64,000 nt of DNA from Notospermus geniculatus. Lineage: Eukaryota > Nemertea > Pilidiophora > Heteronemertea > Lineidae. The stretch is from the NCBI GenBank assembly GCA_002633025.1, contig NMRB01001221.1, positions 112,746-176,745 of the forward strand. The letters run 5' to 3'. The stretch's first letter is position 1. The number at the start of each line of letters is the position of its first letter. Position numbers and translations under genes: made by a program. Below the pieces are notes generated by a model that saw only the letters and a program-made list of their open reading frames with translations, searched no databases and had not been told where the DNA came from. Shown piece by piece: positions 10,989 to 20,931 of this stretch.

Positions 10989-11008
10989 TATATAAACATG
11001 TATATAAA
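10989..11008 (+). promoter_or_regulatory. TATA-box region of PAN gene A
   Basis: TATATAAA occurs at 10989-10996 and again at 11001-11008, about 60 bp before the ATG. The paralogs have TATATAAC at 17281 and TATATAAA at 20872 at the same distance. The surrounding 150 bp, including CCGCCTTTTGTGGAGGTGCT, is conserved in all three genes. This supports a TATA-driven promoter; the start site itself is inferred. Confidence 0.55.
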
Positions 11009-11054
11009 CATGATAGTATGGAAATTGTTTCATTTGACGAATTTCTCGTATTCC

Positions 11055-14000
11055 ATGAAAATGGCATCAATTGGTTACATTTTGTGTCTCTTGCTTTTGA
11101 TTCCGTACGAAGTGCGAGGTGAGTGATAAGTTTCAACATGATTATATTAGGAGATAATATTTGTTCACGTTGTGACCATTATTTTCGTATCGGTGTGATA
11201 GAACCTAATGCTTCCGTCTTCTTGATGCTCTACTGTATTTTTGACACAGGCGTAGGAGCTGGCTATCTCATTAGGCTTCCCTTACATAGAAGTATTCGGT
11301 ATACGAAAACACCGGTTAACAAAGGCATTCCGCGGATTCACCACCGTGAAGCCATTGTAAACCGGCGTTTTCGTATACCGTATACTTCGATGTAAAGGAA
11401 GCCTTAGGGAGGTTTCGCAAGCGCCCGGTTAGGCCATACGACGACGTTTATCTATTGTTTGGGTATACCCATACAGTAGATAAACGGCGTCATAGGGCCT
11501 AACCGGGCGCTTGCGAAACCTCCCTATTGTATGATTCTACGCCTTCTGATCTGATTGTTGTAATCTGACGCCACTGTTAGGCACTCATGCGGGTTGTGTG
11601 TTGTAAATCAGATTGTACCTTGTCAATAGGAGCTGTCAGCGAGTTGACCACTAGGTGTCAGTACGGCCCAATCCAATGCTTCTACCAGACCCATTCATTA
11701 TCGATTGAGCAGCAATCACGTAGATTTTCCTGTACATTGGTCCGCTAAGACTTTGCTGCCATCTGTTGGCAATATGCGCGGCTGACTGCTCCTATTCCGA
11801 TATCGCACATCGACAGCGACTGAAGACAACTAGAAGCAATGGTTGGCAACGAGTAGAACATGAGCAACTGGCTGGAACTAGCGGCAACGGTCGGCAATAG
11901 CGTTGCCGGGGCCATATCGATTTAGCGGAACCTGCGGAAACTACGGAAACTAACGGAAACTGGGCCCGGTTGCACCAAACTTAATTTCTTATCGTAAGAT
12001 ATGGGATTTGGGACAACTCCTATCACATGTCGTAACTGCATAGACAAAAACGTTAGGGCGATGGTCTACATCGATGGTGCAACCCATTTTTGTTCTTATC
12101 TTTAAGACACCACCTACGACGTTTGGTGCAACCGGGCTAGGTCTGGAGGCGTGCATCTTTAACTATTGGGCGCCAAAGAGAAAGATATTGATCTATTGAG
12201 AATAAAAAAATGTCAATTTAGTTGAAAACTAACGACAACTGGTCATCGTGCGTGCATCTTAAACTATATGGCACGCCAGTGAGAAAAAATATTGATTTCT
12301 TCAGAATAAAATATGAAAAATATATATAAAATGCTTGAATAATCACTAACCCATTTTTTGACAACTCTTCCTAGACTTATTTAACACGACGTTTCCACCA
12401 GTGTTCCCTGGTCATTGTCAAGTGTACAACTGATTCTCTTCTCAGTGAGGTTTCACAGGAAAAAAATCAACTCGAGTGGAGACTCAAAGTCTCACTTTAG
12501 GGACAAAATGGTTCGAAGTACTTTTTGACTCAAAATGAAACAGAAAATATTTCGGCCCGAGAAAATGACACCTCGTTCCGAGAGAAAATATTTCGGGTTG
12601 AGATACTGACAGTCTCGATCTGAGAGAAAATATTTTAGGCCGAGAAGTCATTGTCTCGCGCCGAAATATTTCCTGTTTCATTTTAAGTCATTTTAAGTGT
12701 TTCGAACCATTTTGTCCCTTAAGTGAGACTCTGAGTCTCCGAGTCTCCACTCGAGTTGATTTTTTTTCTGTGTTCCTGCATGTCTACATAGCAATTTTTT
12801 TACAGAAATACAGTGAATAATGATACTATTGTGCAGTAAAATAATGATACTGTGTGCAGTTATATGGCTCTTTTGCACGAGGCCATGAGGAACCGAAGCA
12901 AAGCTGAACTGCATGCCACGCTATGGGCAGTCATCTTGTCCAAACAAAAGGCTATCGACTGCGTCTTCAGCCTTGTCCGAATCATGTCAGCTTTTGCGTA
13001 AATGCATAAATTATTAATGAACCTGACCCCTACTTGACCCCCGCCTGCGAGCCAATCAGAACTCGTGAAACAAATCGCCGTTTCGCACTTTCTCTTCTTT
13101 TCCCGCTTGCATATGTAACACTGATTTTGATTGGCACGTCGATTTGCCGTCGCACCGATGATTGGCTGAGGCTATTAAGCCTCGCATATGCCGCCCTTAC
13201 GTCCAGTCAGAACCAGTTGGCAACAGATAATCGGCGCGTAGTTGGAACTAGTCAGTCACAACTACTAGGTGACATAAGCTCTCGGGCGTCAGCGAGTATA
13301 ACTACATGTAGTTGCAAACTAAAAGCACCCAGATCCTGAAAATCGCACTTGTTCAACTTCAGCGACTAGTTGACGACAAGTTGACAACTGTATCTGCTTA
13401 TCATAGTCGACATAAGCGCACCCACGATAGCGAGGAACCGGTATACTGAGGAGACAGCCAATGAAAATCGCTTTACATTCCACGTGACCTTGACACGACG
13501 GCGCCATTTTGACTGATCACATGAGCGTCGAATCACCACGATATAAAATCAAAAGATATCTGTGTCGATATAAGCACTCAAAAGACGGCGATAAACTAGT
13601 TCCGGGTAGTTGCGACCGATCGGTATTTTTCTAGTCGGTGGCGACATAAGTTACCAGTTGCAACTTGTTGACGCTACTTCTACAGGGTGACCCAAAAAAT
13701 GAGACCCATGAACATGTTAATAAAAACTTTAATTTTCAGGCTACAGCAACCAAACTTCACACATGTTGTTATCTCAACTTATGCACGGCCTGCACACCAA
13801 GTTNNNNNNNNNNNNNNNNNNNNNNNNNNNNNNNNNNNNAAGATTCGTGAGATTCCAAAGGAGGAGTGCGTTCGAGTCATTGAGAACTTCGCGCGTCGTG
13901 TTCAAGTGTGCCGCCAGCGCCGAGGGGCTCATCTTGAGCACATTATGGAAAGACGTCATTAAACGGAAAGTGATAAGCCCTGACTAATGAAACTTGGTGT

Positions 14001-16443
14001 GCAGGCCGTGCATTAAGTTGAGATAACACGTGTGAAGTTTGGTTGCTGTAGCCTGAAAATTAAAGTTTTTATTAACATGTTCATTGGTCTCATTTTTTTT
14101 GGGTCACCCTGTATCACAGCGTAGGGCGACATAAGCGAGGCTTTACCTCCTCAGAAACGGGAAATGCGATGGATTCAAACCAGGCTAGATGGGCGTCAGG
14201 TCAGATAGACTGGTGAGAATCAGATGTGGGCAGTCGACAAGAAGCCCTTGAATGATCCTTCCAAGCCCTTTCCAACTGTAGACTGCAAGTCTGTCACACT
14301 CTAGTTTATCTATCCCCACCTCCTCCCCTTATTCAAACAACAGCATGACTAGTTTTATGTATAAAAACTGGTACATTTTATGATTTATTAGGCAAGTTTC
14401 CGTGGTTTCCGTAGGTTCCGTTAAATCGGCATGGCCCGCAAGGCCGGGGCAAGCGCATCGGCCTGTTTGAGCATCTGATCAGTTGCTGCTGTTTCCAGGC
14501 AGTCGTCCACTGTTGCCGGAAACGCCATTGCCGGTAGTTGCTTCCAGTCGCAAGGTCGATGTGCGCTAGGCTTAGGTACAAGCAACTTAACTGCGTATGG
14601 GCGTATGGGTTGGTGGGTGTACACCGTATTTACTTTTACACCTTCACGTGGCTATCCTTTTCTACATGTACTAGGTTATTCCACCGTCAAAGGTTACACA
14701 CACAGCCTTGGCGTATGCGAGTATAGTCATACAATGCGGTGGCTCCGTCGGGGCTCTGCAGACCAATGCGCAGAAGATTGTAACAAGCGGGACGACTGTC
14801 GGGCCTTCGTGTACAACCCACTGCACGAAGCCTGCATTTTGCAGAAGACAACATGCAGGGACGAGGAAAAGAAGCTCGCTTACAAAGACAACAATATGTA
14901 CACAAAAATAACGAAAAGAGTCAAGGAAGGTAAGTCGTTGCAACAAGCAAGCAGACTGCAAAGCTTTCCAATTTGTCAAAGAGTTCCTGTTGGGCTGTCA
15001 CCTCGAAACTAGGACGTGCACAGACGATAAAAATAGTGCCAATGCACAGTGCCCGTTAAAGCTGAACTGCCAAGCGGCAGAGGTAGAAATTACGAACAGC
15101 CACAAGGCCCTTCCAAACTACCTCTGAAAACGATACACCCTCTCGGACGGTCACAGTTGGTTTCACTTGCCACCACGCTCTTGATGAGGAAAGATCTCAG
15201 CACAGCTGCCAAATGACAAAAAAAAAACCGAAAAATAATCTGTGATGGCACCGAGATTCGAACCCACAACCCTCTGATCGGTTCGCCAACCTCTTTCTGT
15301 ATGCGCCACGAAGACTGCTTGCTGGCATGACGACAATTCCGATCGTTTTATTTCCTCATGGAGATCTTCAAAACCACAGCGCCTTGATTGTAGATCGGCA
15401 TCGTTGTATGCAAGTAGTCACATTGTGGCGCAAATAGAAAGAGGTTGGCGAATCGACCATAGGGTTGTGGGCTCGAATCTCGGTGCCATCACAGATTATT
15501 TTTCGTTTTTTTCTCATTTGGCAGCTGTGCTGAGATCTTTCCTCATCAAGAGCGTGGTGGCAAGTGAAACCAACTGTGACCGTCCGAGAGGGTGTATCGT
15601 TTTCAGAAAAATATAGATTTTTCATTTTTTAACAAAACGCCCCCTAGTGGCTATAATAGGAATCGCAGCATGCCGAAATTCGAACTTGGCCTAGATCTTA
15701 TGGCCGTATATACACATATGCAATATGAAAACGATCCGTTAAAAACTGAAGGCCCTAGAGTTCAGACAAGGCAAAACGTTACGCACGTACGCACGACAGA
15801 CCACCGCTAAAGCCCCAGTCACATATCCACTCCGGGGCCCGTACGGCGAGTAAAAACAGACATTTTGGCCAATTTCTACGGTGCCCAGTTTGATCCAGCC
15901 TACTTTCCGCCAATCTTTTGAGGCGATTTCGGCATGATTCATCTTAGATCCGAGTTTCAGTCTCTAAAATCCGCAGCAAGCCGCTGGGTGGGGAAAATCG
16001 TACGAGGCCTGGTGCATTTGTGACCTAGGCTTAAGGCATCAGCATAAGCCCGGTTTTTGGCCTTCGGCCAAGCGGGATAAAAAGTACAAACAACTTAACT
16101 GCGTATGGGCGTATGGGTTGGCGGTTGGTGGGTATACACCGTATTTACTTTTACACCTTCACGTGGCTATCCTTTTCTACATGTTCTAGGTCATTCCACC
16201 GTCAAAGGTTACACACACAGCTTTGGCGTATGCGAGTATAGTCAAACAATAGGGTGGCTCCGTCGGGGCTCTGCAGACGATTGCGCAGAAGTTTGTAACA
16301 AGCGGGACGACTGTCTGGCCTTCGTGTACACCCGACCGCACGGAGGCTGCAATTTGCAGAAGGCAACATGCAGGGACGAGGAAAAGAAGTTCGTTGATGA
16401 CAAAGACAACAATATGTACACAAAAATAACGAAAAGAGTCTAG
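11055..16443 (+). CDS. Secreted two-PAN-domain protein, gene A
   Basis: Three exons. Exon 1 at 11055 (or ATG 11061) to 11118 encodes a signal peptide, MASIGYILCLLLLIPYEVRG, and ends in a GTGAGT donor. Exon 2 (14675-14929) and exon 3 (16190-16443) each encode one PAN/apple domain of about 83 residues with six cysteines. All junctions are phase 1. Exon 2 ends KRVKEG and splices on; exon 3 ends KITKRV and a TAG. The product is a secreted protein of about 190 residues with no membrane anchor. The first intron swelled to 3.5 kb through nested transposons. PAN domains mediate protein or glycan binding; the role here is unknown. The ATG at 11055 exists only in this copy (TTG in B and C), so 11061 may be the ancestral start. 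Confidence 0.75.
11273..11403. mobile_element. Palindromic MITE (131 bp)
   Basis: GGCTTCCCTTACATAGAAGT at the left and its inverse at about 11384-11403 pair. Internally, GGTATACGAAAACACCGGTT pairs with the stretch near 11358-11377. It lies directly beside the next element. No coding content. Confidence 0.7.
11407..11524. mobile_element. TA-flanked MITE (118 bp), GGGAGGTTTCGCAAGCG termini
   Basis: Inverted ends GGGAGGTTTCGCAAGCGCCC are flanked by TA at 11405-11406 and 11525-11526. The GGGAGGTT start resembles the element at 21021-21313 in the equivalent intron of gene C. Confidence 0.75.
11964..12137. mobile_element. MITE with GCCCGGTTGCACCAAAC termini
   Basis: The 17-bp ends GCCCGGTTGCACCAAAC and GTTTGGTGCAACCGGGC are exact inverted repeats around a non-coding 140-bp core. 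Confidence 0.75.
12454..12772. mobile_element. Palindromic MITE (319 bp)
   Basis: Arms starting at AATCAACTCGAGTGGAGACT pair with the inverse at about 12743-12772 and continue through GGACAAAATGGTTCGAA. The core has four variants of GAGAAAATATTTCGG. No gene. Confidence 0.7.
13189..14140. mobile_element. Element with GCCTCGCATATGCCGCCC ends
   Basis: GCCTCGCATATGCCGCCCTT at 13191 is inverted at the right end (GGGCGACATAAGCGAGGC near 14123-14140). The interior has several GACATAAG words and is itself split by the mariner remnant at 13683-14111. Confidence 0.5.
13683..14111 (+). pseudogene. Tc1/mariner-type transposon remnant with transposase C-terminus
   Basis: Terminal inverted repeats of about 120 bp begin CAGGGTGACCCAAAAAATGA and are flanked by TA (13681-13682, 14112-14113). 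The interior is mostly lost or hidden in the gap 13804-13839. After the gap, 13840-13962 reads REIPKEECVRVIENFARRV followed by CRQRRGAHLEHI. This has the shape of the extreme C-terminus of IS630/Tc1/mariner transposases (a proline-led helix, an arginine pair, then a Gly-x-H end). The catalytic DDE part is absent from the visible sequence, so it is non-functional as shown. Confidence 0.8.
14930..15035 (+). pseudogene. 3' half of a divergent PAN exon inside the gene A intron
   Basis: Directly after the donor of PAN exon 2 (14930) the intron continues CAACAAGCAAGCAGACTGCA and encodes, with one frame shift, the tail of a second PAN type (ADCKAF, then the block before CHLETRTCTDD). The complete form is at 23326-23548. 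The 5' half is missing. Gene B retains only a few bases of it (18249-18280). It records a past unequal recombination or deletion between PAN exons. Confidence 0.6.
15123..15607. repeat. Inverted pair of tRNA-like SINE copies
   Basis: Two copies of the same roughly 185-bp sequence face each other (15123-15310 reversed, 15425-15607 forward). The forward copy contains TGGCGCAAATAG (weak A-box position) and GGGCTCGAATCTCGGTGCC; the reversed one has GGGTTCGAATCTCGGTGCC. The latter matches the pol III B-box GGTTCGAATCC closely. A tRNA-derived SINE in foldback arrangement is the best reading. No functional tRNA can be folded from what I see. Confidence 0.55.
15630..16090 (+). repeat. Interspersed repeat with CGCCCCCTAGTGG and a terminal GGCCTTCGGCC hairpin
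   Basis: It carries CGCCCCCTAGTGGCTATAAT, ACTTGGCCTAGATCTTATGG, GCAATATGAAAACGATCCGT and ACGCACGACAGACCACC. It ends at a TTTTGGCCTTCGGCCAAGCG hairpin before the next PAN intron block. A sister copy with the same end is at about 18340-19700. Confidence 0.6.
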
Positions 16444-17340
16444 GAAGGTAAGTCGTTGGAGCCCGTGACTCAGGCTCAACCTATCACAGCAAGTTACCTC
16501 ATGACGTCAGATTGTTATCGTGATATAGTCTCGTGCAAGTCCGCACAAGGGCCAACTTGGTAGGGCCTACATTACGGTGACAGCTTGTTGCAAAACTACT
16601 ACCGAATTGTGTGATTTTCCAAACTTTCCGAGCCAGATATCTATTAACCCTTTTCGCCAATTCCAGAGTAATCGTCCACCATGTCGACAACAAAAGTGAC
16701 GCCTGACGTCACTTTTTTAATAATTCGAGATGAACCAGGAAATCGACTGAAGCTGAAATGACGCTGAAGTACCAGCTGAATAACATTTCTCGAATTCCCT
16801 TTTACAGTTTGATGTATTTGCTCATCGAAGAGTTATAAATCTTAATACAAATCAAGCATTTTTATCAGTCCTTTGTTTTTTGTGCAAGATGTAAGCTGCC
16901 TGAAATGAAAACACTGCCTTAGTACATGAAATTTGGTACCAGGAACATTCTATTACAGGGTACATTCAACTTCGTTAAACAACTGGAAGAACTTTGAGCA
17001 AGTAAGCCTGTCTGTGCAGTGTACGTGTCTGCAGTGCTCGGAAACTTTGTTTGCCAACTCCTGCACAACAAAATGGCAGACTAAATTTAATTAAAATAGC
17101 ACAATACATGTATGTTTGCAGTCTGTTTTGCTGGTATTAAAGACTTAGCCACGTATGCGTCATCTGGCTCCAAGCATTGAATCAGAATCCGCCTTTTGTG
17201 GAGGTGCTTATATCTGAATAACACAACTGAAATTAAGGTTGTTTGTTAAACACACAGATCCCAGGAGTTTCCCTTCACTGTATATAACCATGATAGTATG
17301 GAAATTGTTTCATTTGACGAATTTCTCGTATTCCTTGAAA

Positions 17341-20063
17341 ATGGCATCAATTGGTTACATTTTGTGTCTCTTGCTTTTGATTCCGTACGAAGTGCGAGGT
17401 GAGTGATACGTTTCAACATGATTATATTAGGAGATTATATTTGACGACATCGCTTACAACTGGTCATTGCGGCAACAAGTGGCACAATCCAGTCTTCAAT
17501 CTGGAGTGCGCACATCGATCAGGCAACTGAAGTGAATGCTACACGGAAATTGTCGATGTCTTCCGATCAGACCACTCGGGAGTCATTTTGTGGGTCACCC
17601 GATTCCATCACATGACCAGGTGTGCGCCACAAACAAAGGAAATTCATTGCTAGAGCGCGCACATCGACAGCGACTGAAGAGAACTAGAAGCAACGGTCGG
17701 CAACGAGTAGAACATGATCGAGCAACTGGCTGGAACTAGCGGCAACGGTCGGCAATAGCGTTGCCGGGGGCGCGCATCGGCCTGTTTGAGCATCTGATCA
17801 GTTGCTGCTGTTTCCAGGCAGTCGTCCACTGTTGCCGGAAACGCCATTGCCGGTAGTTGCTTCCAGTCGCAAGGTCGATGTGCGCTGGGCTTAGGTACAA
17901 GGAACTTAACTGCGTATGGGCGTATGGGTTGATGGGTGTACACCATATTTACTTTTACATCTTCACGTGGCTATTCTTTTCTACATGTACTAGGTTATGC
18001 CAACGTCAAAGGTTACACACACAGCTTTGGCGTATGCGAGTATAGTCAAACAATGCGGTGGCTCCGTCGGGGCTCTGCAGCCGATTGCGCAGAAGATTGT
18101 AACAAGCGGGACGACTGTCTGGCCTTCGTGTACAACCCACCGCGCGAAGCCTGCAATTTGCAGAAGACAACATGCAGGGACGAGGAAAAGAAGTTCGTTG
18201 ATAAAGACAACAATCTGTACACAAAAATAACGAAAAGAGTCAAGGAAGGTAAGTCGTTGCAACAAGCAAGCAGACGATAAAAAATAGTGCCAATGGCACA
18301 GTGCCCGCTTGGTTAAGTTGGAATCGTAGCGCCTAAATCTTGGGGCCATATATGTACATATGGCCATATTAGGAATCACAGCGTACCCAAAATCGAACTT
18401 GGCCTACACCTAGGGGTCATATATGTAGGCCTACATATGCAAGATGAATCTGATCCATCAAAAACTGAATGCTATGCTAGAGCGCAGACAGGGCAAAAGC
18501 CCGTTTTCCGTTATTTGACCTATTTTCCCATCAAAGTTAGGTCAAACCAAAAACCCGTTATATATATGATGTAACATGACGAGATGTGTACCAAACCTAC
18601 GATTCAAATTAGAGCATCCTAGCTCAAATCGTCAGCGAAAAATAGCCAATTTTCATTTTTCACAAAAAGGCCCCTAGTGACCAAAGCTGAAAGCGCAGCG
18701 CGTCGAAAATCGAACTTGGCCTAGATCTTGGGGCCATATACACACATATGAAATATGAAAACGATCCGTCAAAAACTGAAGATGCTAGAGTGGAGACAAG
18801 GCAAAGCCCAAATATCCGCCCATTTTTCGTAATTTGACCTATTTTTCCATCAAAATTAGGTCAATTTAAAAACCCGTTATATATATATGATGCATGATTA
18901 GATGTACATGTACAGTACCTACGGTTCAAATTTGAGCATTCTAGCTCAAATCGTTTGCGTAAAATAGCCATTTTTCATTTTTTCACAAAACGCCCCCTAG
19001 TGGCCATAATAGGAATCGCAGCACGCGCATATTCAAACTTGGCCTATATCATGGAGCCATATATACACATGTGCAATATGAAAACGATCCGTCAAAAACA
19101 TCTTCGCTCAGTTCAGGTCAAGACTCGGCTTCTCCTCCCTTGACCTTCACGCAAGCAAACCACATTCCGTGTTCAAGGATTTCCCCGGTCCCAAAAATAG
19201 CAACCAATCACGGCAAAGCTTGCATCGGCAGCTCGGGTATGATGACAAGATGACGGTCGGTGAAACTTTTTATTCGAATGCAAACTCTCCGTGGAAGGAC
19301 TTACAAGTACTCAAAAAGAAGCAGCGAAGGCAATATTCGATGGAGACTATTTGTTAGTGTGTTGTAAGACTGGCAGTGGGAAGTCAATTATGTACCAGCA
19401 GGCTAGTGTTGTTCGCTACTAAGTTGAACGGCGTACCCGGTACTCGTATGAATAAATTATCGCTTCTGATTGGGCGCACGAGAAAATCCCAAAGCGTTGA
19501 ACACGGAATCTGGTGGCTTGCTGCAGAGTGTAGGAAGAGGTTAGCGATTTCTACACGATGCATTATGCAGAATGGTCAAAAACTGATTTTGAAGGCCCCA
19601 GAGTGCAGACAAGGCAAAAAGTTACGCACGCACGCACGACAGACCACCACTAAGGTATCAGCATAAGCCCTTTTGGCCTTCGGCCAAGCGGGCTAAAAAG
19701 TGTCTTAGTACAAGCAATTTAACTGCGTATGGGCGTATGGGTTGGTGGGTACATGTATACACCATATTTACTTTTACATCTTCACGTGGCTATCCTTTTC
19801 TACATGTTCTAGGTTATTCCACCGTCAAAGGTTACACACACAGCTTTGGCGTATGCGAGTATAGCCAAACAATGCGGTGGCTCCGTCGGGGCTCTGCAGA
19901 CGATTGCGCAGAAGATTGTAACAAGCGGGACGACTGTCGGGCCTTCGTGTACAACCCACTGCACGAAGGCTGCAATTTGCAGAAGATAACATGCCGGGAC
20001 GAGGAAAAGAAGTTCGTTGACAAAGACAACAATTTGTACACAAAAATAACGAAAAGAGTCTAG
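17341..20063 (+). CDS. Secreted two-PAN-domain protein, gene B
   Basis: This is the most compact copy. Signal-peptide exon 17341-17398 (MASIGYILCLLLLIPYEVRG, GTGAGT donor); PAN exon 17994-18248 ending KRVKEG at a GTAAGT donor; terminal PAN exon 19813-20063 ending KITKRV-stop. All introns are phase 1, so the exons join in frame into about 189 residues: a signal peptide and two six-cysteine PAN domains. The second stop arises because the lysine codon AAG of the internal exon type is TAG here. Upstream, TATATAAC at 17281 is in the conserved promoter block. Function is not known beyond a probable secreted binding protein. Confidence 0.8.
17657..17885. mobile_element. Intact GCGCACATCGAC inverted-repeat element
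   Basis: GCGCACATCGACAGCGACTG and the inverse ending in GTCGATGTGCGC bound a 229-bp element with repeated CGGTCGGCAA words. It is the uninterrupted counterpart of 11804-14566 and sits at the same place, before the first PAN exon. Confidence 0.75.
18300..19700 (+). repeat. Roughly 310-bp tandem repeat units (three copies) with hairpin end
   Basis: Units at about 18340, 18665 and 18985 share CGCCCCCTAGTGGCCATAAT or its variants, AACTTGGCCTA, GGGGCCATATA and TGAAAACGATCCGTCAAAAA. Between them lie AACCCGTTATATATATGATG blocks. The array ends with the CTTTTGGCCTTCGGCCAAG hairpin at about 19670. It lies in the gene B intron between the PAN exons. 19260-19560 is unique non-coding DNA. Confidence 0.6.
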
Positions 20064-20871
20064 GAAGGTAAGTCATTGGAGCCCGTGGCTCAGGCTCGAC
20101 CTATGACAGCAAGTTACCTCATGACGTCAGATTGTTATCGTGAAAGACTCGTGCAAGTCCGCACGAGGGCCAACTTGGTACATTTCAGTGACAGCTTGTT
20201 GCAGAACTACTGCCGACTTGTGGGATTTTCCAAACTTTCAGAGCCAGATATCAATCAACCCTTTTCGCCAATTCCAGAGTAATCGTCCACCATGTCGACA
20301 ACAAAAGTGACGCCACTTTTTTAGTTACTCGAGATGAACCAGGAAATCGACTGAAGCTGAAATGACGGTGAAGTAGCAGCTGAATAACATTTCTCGAATT
20401 ACCTTTTACAGTTTGATGTATTTGCTCATCGAAGAGTTATAAATCTTACAAATCAAGTATTTCTATCAGTCCTTTGTTTTTTGTGCAAGATGTAAGCTGC
20501 CTGAAATGAAAACACTGCCTTAGTAACCTGAAATTTGGTACCAGGAACATTCTATGACAGGGTACATTCAACTTCGTTACACAGCTGGAAGAACTTTGAG
20601 CAAGTAAGCCTGTCTGTGCAGTGTACGTGTGTGCAGTGCTCGAAAACTTTGTTTGCCAACTCCTGCACAACAAAATGGCAGACTGAATTTAATTAAAATA
20701 TCACAATACATGTATGTTTGCAGTCTGTTTTGCTGGTATTAAAGACTTAGCCACGTATGCGTCATCTGGTTCCAACCATTGAATCAGAATCCGCCTTTTG
20801 TGGAGGTGCTTATATCTGAATAATACAACTGAAATGTTAAACACACAGGTCCCAGGAATTTCCCTTCACTG

Positions 20872-20879
20872 TATATAAA
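20872..20879 (+). promoter_or_regulatory. TATA box of PAN gene C
   Basis: TATATAAA lies 53-60 bp upstream of the ATG at 20932, within a block nearly identical to those before genes A and B. Confidence 0.5.
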
Positions 20880-20931
20880 CATGATACTATGAAAATTGTT
20901 TCATTTGACGAATTTCTCGTATTCCTTGAAA

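Larger units (their letters stand above)
12930..14310. repeat. Interspersed repeat copy (interrupted); intact relative at 33060-33480
   Basis: From CATCTTGTCCAAACAAAAGG through AATTATTAATGAACCTGACC to the AGTGATTGGCTGAGG-like block, this matches 33180-33470 in reverse. The remainder resumes at about 14140-14230 (CCTCAGAAACGGGAAATG) and matches 33080-33210. The break is filled by the element at 13189-14140. Confidence 0.55.
11908..14437. mobile_element. 2.5-kb inverted-repeat element (nest host)
   Basis: The left end GGGCCATATCGATTTAGCGG and the inverted right end (CCGTTAAATCGGCATGGCCC at 14418-14437) form terminal repeats continuing as CGGAACCTGCGGAAAC. The paralogous site near 17765 lacks it. 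It contains further elements at 11964-12137, 12454-12772, 12930-14310, 13189-14140 and 13683-14111. No transposase gene was recognised in the surviving sequence apart from the mariner remnant nested inside. Confidence 0.6.
11804..14566. mobile_element. GCGCACATCGAC inverted-repeat element, split by a 2.5-kb insertion
   Basis: CGCACATCGACAGCGACTGA at 11804 and its inverted partner ending GTCGATGTGCGC at 14566 are the halves of the element that is whole at 17657-17885. Here the halves are separated by 11908-14437. The element lies upstream of the first PAN exon in genes A and B, so it predates that duplication. Confidence 0.7.

Noticed and set aside
19376-19666. 96-codon frame between repeat units in gene B
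   Set aside because: No domain, no splice logic, and the end runs into a dispersed repeat.
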